A stretch of DNA of 17,249 nucleotides from Chloroflexota bacterium (GTDB lineage Bacteria > Chloroflexota > Dormibacteria > Dormibacterales > Dormibacteraceae): assembly GCA_005880175.1 (NCBI GenBank), contig VBJR01000274.1, forward strand, positions 1-17,249. Direction: 5' to 3'. A model generated the notes under the pieces. It was not told where the DNA came from. It ran no database searches and was given only the letters and a program-made list of their open reading frames with translations. Shown one piece after another: positions 7,328 to 14,600 of this stretch. The position numbers were made by a program, and so were the translations under genes. Each line of letters opens with the position of its first letter. Position 1 is the stretch's first letter.

Positions 7328-7783
7328 TTGGCCATCGTCTCGAGCCTCGCGCGCCTGCTGGCCGGCGCCCTCCATGGCCTGAGGCGCTGGCGAACTGCCG
7401 CTCAGAAGCAGATCCGGGTCACGCTCCTCCTGATCACAACAGGCTGCGTGCTGCTGCCTGCCGCCGGCACGGTGCAATTTCTGGTCGTCGCGCTCGCCGT
7501 GGCCGGGCTGGGCATCGCACCTACGCTCATTCTCCTGACGCTCCTCACCGAGGCTCGAGTCGGACGCTCGGTGCTGACACAAGCGTTCACCTGGCAGAAC
7601 TCGGCCAGCGCCGCCGGCACAGCGCTGGGCGCTGCGACCGCGGGTCACCTGGCGGACACACTCGGCAATCGGTGGGCATTCGCCGTCGCGGTGGGCGCGA
7701 TGGCGCTGGCCAACGGGGCAGTCTGGTCGCTTGACACGTCGTCCGAGCGTGGCACCCGGAGGTGGCCGAACAGAATTTCGTAG
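7328..7783 (+). pseudogene. MFS transporter remnant (C-terminal helices)
   Basis: The frame ending at TAG 7781-7783 encodes LARLLAGALHGLRRW, the usual loop after a TM7-like helix of arabinose-efflux-type MFS transporters. It continues with hydrophobic segments LLLITTGCVLLPAAG and LVVALAVAGLGIAPTLILL, then the conserved TQAFTWQNSASAAGTALGAA and AGHLADTLGNRWAFAVAV. Only about 150 residues remain, equal to the last four to six helices. There is no start codon with a ribosome binding site (the first in-frame candidate is TTG 7328), and the N-terminal half is missing because the intact LLM gene ends only 50 nt upstream. A deletion has probably removed the 5' half. Confidence 0.72.
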
Positions 7784-7889
7784 GTGTCGCACTTCAAACG
7801 CCGTCGGTGGTGGGGGTGGAGACCGGTGAGGTCGGCTATTCGACAAGTCGCGTATTCGTGGACGTGGACCGGCTGGCCGCGCAGGAGAT

Positions 7890-7961
7890 GACCTGGCCGA
7901 GGCGGTCCGCGGTGACGCGCTGCTCCACACCGACATCCGCTCCGACAACCTCCTCCTGCGC
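7890..7961 (+). pseudogene. Phosphotransferase (APH-type) relic carrying only the catalytic-loop motif
   Basis: Translating from 7890 gives DLAEAVRGDALLHTDIRSDN followed by LLLR. HTDIRSDN fits the Brenner-type catalytic loop H-x-D-x(4)-N of aminoglycoside/macrolide phosphotransferase-like kinases. No further family sequence is readable on either side; downstream the frame runs into the padR promoter. It is a scrap of about 24 codons of a lost gene. The match is short but highly specific in spacing. Confidence 0.55.
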
Positions 7962-7962
7962 G

Positions 7963-7991
7963 TTGCCCGGTTCCAGCGGCGGGGCTATACT
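7963..7991 (+). promoter_or_regulatory. Sigma-70-type promoter for padR
   Basis: TTGCCC at 7963-7968, a 17-nt spacer and TATACT at 7986-7991 form a good housekeeping-type promoter, rare in this GC-rich sequence. It lies 35 nt upstream of ATG 8027, and a palindrome overlaps its expected start point. Confidence 0.6.
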
Positions 7992-8008
7992 AAGCACAGA
8001 ATGCTAAG
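7990..8008. promoter_or_regulatory. Candidate autoregulatory operator (imperfect palindrome) at the padR promoter
   Basis: CTAAGCA and TGCTAAG flank a 5-nt centre (CAGAA), with six of seven pairs complementary. The palindrome begins in the -10 and covers the expected +1. PadR repressors commonly bind palindromes at their own promoters, so autorepression is plausible; the half-sites do not match the common ATGT/ACAT pattern. Confidence 0.4.
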
Positions 8009-8026
8009 CGGTGCTGAATAGTTCGG

Positions 8027-8338
8027 ATGCACACGAAGTTCGACGACCTGGGGCGGTTCGCGGATCCTTCGCTCCTGATCCTGGCCAGCCTGGCCGGAGG
8101 GCCGAAGCACGGCTACGCGATCATGGCCGACGTCGCCGAGTTCGGCGACGTGGCGATGGAGCCGGGCACGCTCTACGGCGCACTGTCCCGCCTGGAGCGG
8201 CGCGGCTGGGTGGAGCCGCTGCCCGAGGTGGAACGCCGGCGACCCTACCGCATCACGGCGGCCGGCCTGACCGTCCTCCGGGAGCAGCTGCGCAGCATGG
8301 GTCGCGTGCTCCAGGTCGGGCTGCGCCGCGTCGAGTCG
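8027..8338 (+). CDS. PadR-family transcriptional regulator (own stop codon lost)
   Basis: From ATG 8027 the protein reads FADPSLLILASLAGGPKHGY, the canonical PadR winged-helix start. Next come EPGTLYGALSRLERRGWVEP (helix 3 and wing) and RRRPYRITAAGLTVLREQL. About 104 residues of recognisable PadR sequence end near 8338. After that the frame stays open to 9208 but carries only an off-frame shadow of the membrane protein gene, so the given end marks the limit of conserved sequence and is not a stop codon. As it stands, translation would produce a PadR head with a long Arg/Pro/Gly-rich tail unless it stops early. Expression is supported by the promoter at 7963-7991. The usual role is to repress its own operon and a neighbouring transporter or membrane gene. 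Confidence 0.75.
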
Positions 8339-8339
8339 A

Positions 8340-8441
8340 ATGGCGTCGCACCGGGTCCGGCCGCGCACGCTGGTGGACCTGGCCGTCAACGCCCTCGACG
8401 CCCGCCTGGACCCCGACTACCGATGGAGAGGAGGCAATCCG
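8340..8441 (+). pseudogene. Relic of the tail of a PadR-partner protein
   Basis: The frame at 8340 reads PRTLVDLAVNALDARLDPDY before the next gene. This resembles the C-terminal end (DVxxGALDARLxP) of the small actinobacterial proteins that begin LYPRAWR and sit next to padR genes. The body of that gene is missing. A deletion joining the end of padR to the end of this partner would explain both the lost padR stop and this fragment. It is in frame with the following membrane protein gene, with no stop between them. Confidence 0.4.
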
Positions 8442-9134
8442 ATGACCCGTCTGCGCCCGCCTGCCGTCGCGCTGATCGGCGCGCTCCCGCTGTTCCTGCT
8501 CGGCGTCGCCGCCTGGTACGTCGTAGACGAGCCTCTGCCGCGGGCGCCCCAGGTGCTCGATCCGGTCTGGCGGCTCGTGGACGTCGTCATGTCCCTCTCC
8601 GCCGTGGTGGTGCTGGTCGCGCTCTCGGCGACCGCGGGCGCCGCGCTGGTCGCGCTCGTGCGCCGGCGAAGGGGCTTCGTGGCGGCGGGCTACACGCTGC
8701 TCGGCGCGCTGGGCGTGTGCGGCCCGGCCGGGTTCCTGGTCATCACGCGCTCGATGTACCGGGGGGCCGATCACGAGTACACGATCCTGGCGGTCGTTGG
8801 CCCCGCGCTCGCCGTCACGACCATTCTGGTGGCCGCCCTGCGGCTGCGGCTGGACCGCCGGGTCGCCCTGGCCGCCACCGTCCCGGTCGCCGTGTTCGCT
8901 CTGGTGCTGCTGGCTGCCACGGTCACGCTCGGGGCGTACGGCGCCGATCTGCTGGTCCACGGTGTCCCCAACCCGGCCCCCGGGGCACCCACCGCCCCGC
9001 TCCCGGGCCCGGCCGAGGGCTGGCTGGTGGGCTGGCTGCTCGCGCTCGCCGCGATGGGCGCCGCCTGTGTGGCGACCGGCTACGCGATAGTCCGCGGCCT
9101 CGGGGCCGGCCGGGTCGCCGCCGCCGGCCGGTAG
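8442..9134 (+). CDS. Six-helix integral membrane protein of unknown function
   Basis: The 230-residue protein from ATG 8442 has a very strong ribosome binding site (GGAGAGGAGG at 8425-8434), which decides the start over the in-frame ATG at 8340. Six hydrophobic segments are visible at about residues 6-27, 45-72, 79-100, 113-134, 141-168 and 190-214. The loop before the last helix is Pro/Gly-rich. I do not recognise a named family. The position after padR suggests a PadR-controlled membrane protein, as is common in actinobacteria, but no ABC ATPase is present. The gene appears intact. Confidence 0.7.
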   Translation: MTRLRPPAVALIGALPLFLLGVAAWYVVDEPLPRAPQVLDPVWRLVDVVMSLSAVVVLVALSATAGAALVALVRRRRGFVAAGYTLLGALGVCGPAGFLVITRSMYRGADHEYTILAVVGPALAVTTILVAALRLRLDRRVALAATVPVAVFALVLLAATVTLGAYGADLLVHGVPNPAPGAPTAPLPGPAEGWLVGWLLALAAMGAACVATGYAIVRGLGAGRVAAAGR

Positions 9135-9161
9135 GCCCGGTCGCCGCCCGTGTGGTCGCCG

Positions 9162-9233
9162 TCAGCGGCGACCCACAACCCACACGGCGGTCTGCGTCCG
9201 CGAGCTAAGGCCCAGCTTGCCTCGGATCCCCTC
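9162..9233 (-). pseudogene. LuxR-type HTH relic (extreme C-terminus)
   Basis: On the minus strand the frame ending at TGA (9164-9162) reads GIRGKLGLSSRTQTAVWVVG before the stop. KLGLSSRTQ-x-AVW is the usual end of the LuxR/NarL DNA-recognition helix and last helix. Upstream of this the frame turns into unrelated acidic residues, so only about 22 codons survive. The match is short but distinctive. Confidence 0.5.
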
Positions 9234-9258
9234 CGGCTGCTCCTCCTCCGCTCGGCAA

Positions 9259-9626
9259 TCACGAGACCTGTCTGGCGCCGGCCGGCCCCGCAGGCGCCGC
9301 CCAAGGGAACATAGCCACTGCGGCTTCTACGTCGACGACTCGCTTCCCGAGACTCGCCTGATCGGCCTGCCGCAACGCTTGCCCCAACAGGAGCCGCGTC
9401 GACAAGTACCCGATCAAGAAGCCGGCCAATGAGAAGTACGTCAAGAGCGCCAACGCGAACACTGGGTAGCAAGTCGCTGAACCTGACCTGGGATCTCACG
9501 CAGCTGCGTGAGACCCACGCCGACCAGAATCTTGGTCAGCCAATCAGAGATCTGCTCCAGGTTCGTGTTGCCACTGTATCCAGGCTGTCCGTTGGCGGAA
9601 GGCACCTCCTGCAGGGAGCGCGGCAC
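9259..9626 (-). pseudogene. Frameshifted membrane-protein relic
   Basis: Two minus-strand frames fit together. The upstream frame (9626 to about 9465) reads NTNLEQISDWLTKILVGVGL then TQLREIPGQVQRLA. The downstream frame (about 9462 to 9259) reads VFALALLTYFSLAGFLIGYL then STRLLLGQALRQAD. Both halves look like consecutive parts of one family of bacterial membrane proteins that I recall only as hypothetical, with a single frameshift near 9465. The N-terminal part expected before NTNLEQ is missing. I therefore call it a decayed gene; a sequencing error could account for the frameshift but not for the missing N-terminus. Confidence 0.55.
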
Positions 9627-9738
9627 GGGACAGGTGACCGGGCCGCCGCCGGTCTGTCACGATCTCCTCCGCAAATGACCAGGGACGGCGTGGACCTGAC
9701 GATGCACGCTTGTGGCTGTCAAGTTGTCGCCACCCTTC

Positions 9739-9771
9739 GTGACGCCACGGTGACGCGCATCATCGTTTAAT
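9739..9771 (+). promoter_or_regulatory. SARP-like heptamer direct repeats with a -10
   Basis: GTGACGC occurs at 9739-9745 and again at 9750-9756: two identical heptamers separated by 4 bp, an 11-bp period. They are followed after 9 bp by TTTAAT (9766-9771). SARP activators of the OmpR-type winged-helix/BTAD class bind heptamer repeats with this period placed about 8 bp before the -10. The next gene downstream on this strand, at 9945, encodes a regulator of that class. The rest of 9627-9944 shows no gene. Confidence 0.45.
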
Positions 9772-9944
9772 GAAGTAAGTGGACGTGGCCGCGGGGCCGG
9801 CGAGAACGCTGACCGACGTGACTGCTGCCGGTGTGAGTTGATGGCTGCTGCAGTTCCGACCAGGCGTCGCGACCGGTGACTCTGGACTGACGGAACCGAG
9901 GTGGTCGCGGTCGACGTTGAGAGCGTGGCGGAGGAGTTGGAAGG

Positions 9945-10838
9945 ATGAGCGGGATCCTTGCCGTAATGCCGGACGGGCGGGGCGTGGCACCTGGGGGTCG
10001 GGCCGGGGCCGTCGCCGTTCGACTGTATCTGCTGCGCGGCTTCGAGCTGTGCTGCGACGGGCGGGCGGTGCCGCTCGTTCCGGGGTCACAGCGGCTCCTG
10101 GCCTTTCTCGCGCTTCACGACCGCCGACAGCTGCGCACCTATGTGGCCGAGACACTCTGGCCCGACGTACCTGACCGCCGCGCCTGGGGCAACCTCCGCT
10201 CCGCGCTCTGGCGGCTGAGCGAGTACCGGGACCGCGTGGTGGAGCAGGCCGGCGATCACCTCCAACTCTGTCCCGCGGTGATCGTCGACGTGCGCGAGGC
10301 TGACCGCCTGGCCGCCCTGCTGATCGGGGGCGGGGGCGCTGGCCCGCCGCTCGACCAGCGCGCGTTCCAGGGCGAGCTGCTGCCCGGCTGGTTCGACGAG
10401 TGGATCCTCAGCGAGCGCGAGCGTCATCGCCAGCTCGGGCTCCACGCCCTGGAGCTGCTTTGCGAGCAGCTGACGGTCGAGGGACGGTACTGCCAGGCGG
10501 TCCAGGCCGGGCTCGCCGCCACCAACGCGGAGCCGCTGCGCGAGAGCGCGCACCGGATCCTGATCGCCGCCCACCTGGCGGAGGGCAATGCCAGCGACGC
10601 GCTCGCGACCTGGGACGCCCGCCTGAGCCAGGGAGCCGCGGCCGCCAAGACGGCGATCGCCGACCTCTCGGGCGCGGTCAGCGCCTTCTCGAACAACCCG
10701 GCCCGCCCCTTCCAGTGGGGCGTCGCGATCACGGGCGTGGTGATGGGCCTCGGTTCCAACCCGGCTCACGAGCTGATCAACGCGATCACGCAGTTCAAGA
10801 TCCGCCAGCGCCAGGCGGTTCCGGGCCAGGCGAGTTGA
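9945..10838 (+). CDS. BTAD/SARP-type transcriptional activator with an atypical C-terminal tail
   Basis: The 297-residue protein has its ATG 9945 behind GGAGGAG at 9930-9936. Residues about 24-100 form the N-terminal winged helix: LYLLRGFELCCDGRAVPL, QRLLAFLALHDR, YVAETLWPD, then NLRSALWRLS. Residues about 135-225 are the BTAD alpha-helical repeat domain: AFQGELLPGWFDEWILSERE, then LHALELLCEQLTVEGRY and EPLRESAHRILIAAHLAEGN. After DALATWD, where homologues continue with a further BTAD helix, the sequence changes to a low-charge linker and a hydrophobic stretch (FQWGVAITGVVMGLG) followed by SNPAHELINAI. That tail does not belong to the BTAD family as I know it and may result from fusion. The protein probably activates a nearby gene, possibly itself through the repeats at 9739-9756. 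Confidence 0.82.
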   Translation: MSGILAVMPDGRGVAPGGRAGAVAVRLYLLRGFELCCDGRAVPLVPGSQRLLAFLALHDRRQLRTYVAETLWPDVPDRRAWGNLRSALWRLSEYRDRVVEQAGDHLQLCPAVIVDVREADRLAALLIGGGGAGPPLDQRAFQGELLPGWFDEWILSERERHRQLGLHALELLCEQLTVEGRYCQAVQAGLAATNAEPLRESAHRILIAAHLAEGNASDALATWDARLSQGAAAAKTAIADLSGAVSAFSNNPARPFQWGVAITGVVMGLGSNPAHELINAITQFKIRQRQAVPGQAS

Positions 10839-10967
10839 GCGCGTCAGGGGCTCGGCAACTTGCGCCGCCCACCGCCCGCTGCGCCAGTCAACCTCGGCAC
10901 CGATCCGCGCGACCCGCGCGCCGCGGCGGTTCACCGGGGATGGCGAGCCGCTGACCAGCCGCCCACC

Positions 10968-11651
10968 TCAGCGGCAGGGCAGGGTCAGCTGCAGAAACCC
11001 GGTGGTGTCGACGGGCGTGTTCCAGGGAGCGCCGGCCTCCTCGGCGGCGGCCTCGTCGGCCTCCTCCGGGCTCAGCTCGGTGACTTCCACCTCGACTTCG
11101 TCCAGGTCCAACTCGGCCTCGAGCTCGGCCAGCGCCTCTTCGCCGCCGTAGAGCCTGTCTGCCCCGTACTCGGCCTCGAGCTCGGCCAGCAGGCCCGGCA
11201 TCCCGGGGTCCGGGAAATAGACGAACGCGAACGGCAGCCGGCGATCGGCGGCGTACAGCCGTGCCTCCTTCAGATAGTCGTTCGAGGCGTGCACCTCCGA
11301 TGCGACCTGCTTCCCGGCCTCGTAGTCGATATGGCCCCACTCGTCGGTGGTGCTCGACAGCATGAGCCAGGTCGCCCCGGTGGAGAGCCGCAGCGAGAGG
11401 CGCGCCGCCAGGCGCTTGTCGGCCCAGAGGCCATCCTCCCAGACGCAGGTGTAGCCGTCACAGGGAGTGGAGACGGTGAACACCCGGCTCGTCCGGTTCG
11501 GCCTCCACGGCGTCGGCTGATCGGAGGCGTACTCCATCACAGCAGAGCACCCGAACTCGCGGACGTACTCCTCCAGGCAGGAGACGACGCTCGCCGTGTC
11601 CTCGGACCGAACATAGATCTGCCAACCGCCGTGTCGAAAGGTTACCTGCAT
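10968..11651 (-). CDS. Candidate immunity protein, acidic, unknown family
   Basis: The 227-residue protein starts at ATG (11651-11649) directly after the TAG stop of the large effector gene, with no spacer, so the two are translationally coupled. It has no signal peptide or membrane segment. The N-terminal about 160 residues look like a globular alpha/beta domain (VTFRHGGWQIYVRSEDTASV; TWLMLSSTTDEWGHIDYEAG; RLPFAFVYFPDPGMPG). Residues about 165-215 are strongly acidic (AELEAELDLDEVEVEVTE), which would suit neutralising a basic or nucleic-acid-binding toxin. I recognise no family. Position, coupling, size and charge all fit an immunity protein; the function is inference. The gene ends convergently with the BTAD regulator, 129 nt away, and that gap shows no clear terminator. 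Confidence 0.6.
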   Translation of the reverse strand: MQVTFRHGGWQIYVRSEDTASVVSCLEEYVREFGCSAVMEYASDQPTPWRPNRTSRVFTVSTPCDGYTCVWEDGLWADKRLAARLSLRLSTGATWLMLSSTTDEWGHIDYEAGKQVASEVHASNDYLKEARLYAADRRLPFAFVYFPDPGMPGLLAELEAEYGADRLYGGEEALAELEAELDLDEVEVEVTELSPEEADEAAAEEAGAPWNTPVDTTGFLQLTLPCR

Positions 11652-14600
11652 CTAATTGAGGCGGGAGTAGACGTAGACGACCTTGAAGTCACTGGTGATC
11701 CCGAAGTTGATGAACACCCGCTTCTGCCGCCGGCCGTGCGGGCTCTTCTCGATGTTCTCGCTCAACTTGAAGTCGATGATGATACGGCCGGCCGAGTACA
11801 TCGCGTCGGCGGTGTGATTGACGCCCGGCAGAGGCACGCCGCCCTTTCCGCCCGGGGCGTTGGGGAATTGCGCACCGACCTGAACCCCGGTCACGCCGCC
11901 GGCCGATTGCGACCACGCGAGCAGCGCCGCCTCGGCCTGCTGGCCGGCCTGCTCGCCGAGGACGCGCGGGTCCGTCACCCCCGACCTCGACAGCTGCCGG
12001 ACCGCGAGCCGGAAGTACACGGTCGCCCGCCGGACGACCTCCAGAGTGTCAGGGGTGAGCCCGGTCGGCGAGCTGACGCCGAGGACCCTCGCGTAGCCCT
12101 GGTTGAGCCTGATGCTCTTGGGCCGCCCCGCCGTGCCCTCCCACGGGTTGATGCGCAGGATGATCGACACCTGGTCGGGCCCGGCCTGCACCTCGTAGCT
12201 CGACAGCCGGTACAGGAGCTTGATGGCGGCCAGTCGGAGGCGCAGGCTGCTCAGCGGCATGCCGCGCTCGAGCATCGCGTCCACCGCCAGACGCGCACGG
12301 TGAACCCGATTCTCAGGCCGATTGCGGTCGCGCATGCGCTCCCGCACCTGCCGGAGCCGGTCGCGGATTGCGCGCGCCTTCGCGCCCGCCGCCCGGCCCA
12401 GCCGTCCCGTGTGGGTCTCCACCCAGTGCGCGGCGCGGCCGGCGCCGCGTGCGATCGCCCTACCGCCGCGGCGGATCAGGCCGCCCACCGCACGGACGCC
12501 GCGGCCCACGGCGGCCAGCACCCGCCGACCGACCGCCATGAGCCGCTGTCCGATCCGCTGGGCGATGGCGCGGATACGGCCGCCGATCGCGCTCGCCGGG
12601 CCGCGCAGCCGCTGCATCAGCCACTGGGCCACGAACTCGATCGCGGCCACGGCGCCGGCCGCCACCGCGCTGGCGAACGCCCCTCCGGCGTTGCCCAGCT
12701 TGACCAGGCGCAGGAAGGCCATGAACCGCTCCAGCGCCTGCAAGATGCGCTGGATCGTGCCCCAGGCGGCCCGGATGCCCTCGATGATGGCCAGGATCGC
12801 CCCAGCCGCGGGCACGATCAGCGAGACCAGCTTCTCGATCAGGAGCTGGATCAGGATCTGCGGGATCGCTGCCTTCAGCGCCTCGAAGGCCATGCTGGCG
12901 ACCTGGGCCAGCGAGATGCCGCCTCTGGTGAGCAGGTTCCAGACCGTCTGGCCCAGGCCCAGCACCTCGTCCAGCTTCTGGCTGAACCAGTTGTGGACCG
13001 CCTCCCGCATGGACGCCCACAGGTGGTTGCGGATGCCGTCCACCACGGCGGCTGCCAGGTTGTGCAGCCACTGGCTGGGGTTGGCGGCGATGTCCTTGAC
13101 CAGAGCGGCGAAGGTGCCCAGCACCTCGAGCATGCCCTTGACCGCGTTGAGGATGCCCTGCACCTGCGAGCGCACGGCGTCGATCGCCGCCCGCAGTCCG
13201 CGCTGGAGCAGCCCCAGCGCCGCGCTCAGGCCCCTGCCCAGCAGGTCGAGGGCGCGCTGGATGCCCTGCTTCAGCGCCGACGCCAGCCGGTTGACCGCCG
13301 CCTCAGCCCGGCTGACCACGGCCTGGATCAGCCCGTGGAACCGTGCCCGGATCGCCGGGAACGCGGCCAGCATCCGGTCTCCGATCGCCATCAGCGCGCT
13401 GCCGGCCAGGCTGATCGCGCCCACGATCGCCTGACGCGCCTTCTCCAGCGCCGCCGTGGCCAGCTGCCTGGCCTTCTCCAGCGCCGCCTTCGCCATCGAC
13501 CGCGCCCAGTCGAACGCCGCCGTCACGCCCTGCTTGATCTTGTCGAAGGCCGAGCTCACCGCCGACCCGATCCAGCCGAAGAACCCGCCGCCCGAGCTCT
13601 GCTCCTTGCCCTTCTTGCGCTCCTCGGCTGCCTTCTCTTCGCCCTGCCGGCGCGCCTCCTCGGCCTCGCGCTCGCCCTCAGCCTGGTGCCGGGCGGCCTC
13701 TCGCACGCCCTCCTGCTGGTGCTGGCCGACCTCGGTCACCGCCATCTCGGTCACGCCCGCCGCCTCCGTGCTGGCCTGACCGACCGTCCGCTGCCGCTCC
13801 TCCCTCCATTGACCCCGCAGGCCGTGCACCTCGGCCCGTGCCCGCATCCGCTCGGCCGACTGCTCGCCGGCGTTGGCCTGCTCCTGCTCGGCCATGTCGC
13901 GGCTGGCTTTCTCGTGCTCCTGCGCCGCCCGGGCCGCGTGCTCCTGCCGCTGGCTGGCCACCTCGGCGACGCCGCGCCCCACCACCGCCTGGATCTCGGC
14001 GCCACGCTCCTGGTGGGCCACCAGCGATACCGCCTGGTCCCCGGCCAGCTCCGCGTCGTGCCCTGGCGGCGCCTCTTCGGCGACCGTCCCGGGCACCTCG
14101 GCGCGCAGGGTCTCGTGGGGCACCTGCGGGAACACCTGGTCCTCGCCCATCGGCTGGCTCACCTCGCGGGCCCCCGCCGCGCTCGCCTGCGCCAGCGTCT
14201 CCTGGAGGTGGCGGTGGTCCTGGGCGATCACCGCCGGGCTGGCGTCGCCCCGCAGCGGGAGCGCCGGCGCGGCACCCGCCGAGGCCGGCGCCCCCGGGTC
14301 GTGGGCGGGCAGCTGCTCGATCGCCCCGCTCATGTTCTTGGGGTCGGTCGGCGCCGCGATCGCCGCGGCCGGCAGCGGCGGCGGCGGCGGCAGCGGGCGC
14401 GGCTCGGCCAACGGGACCGGCGCGGCGGCGGCAGGCGGCGGCGCGGCGACCAGGGGCGCGGGCGCGACCGACTGGAACCGCTCGCCGACGGGCGCTCCCG
14501 CGGTCGGCGCCCCGGTCGGACGCGGCACCTGCGGCGGCTTGGCCGCGAGCTGCTCGTGCTCCTCGCGCACCGTGCGGTTCGCCGCCGCCGTCACCCCGCC

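Noticed and set aside
8339..9208. Long C-terminal extension of PadR
   Set aside because: This part is out of frame with the six-helix membrane protein, which has a strong ribosome binding site and clear hydrophobic segments; the PadR extension is Arg/Pro/Gly-rich shadow.
9717..9722. Perfect TTGACA -35 on the minus strand upstream of the membrane-protein relic
   Set aside because: No acceptable -10 lies 16-18 nt downstream (TCAGGT at best).
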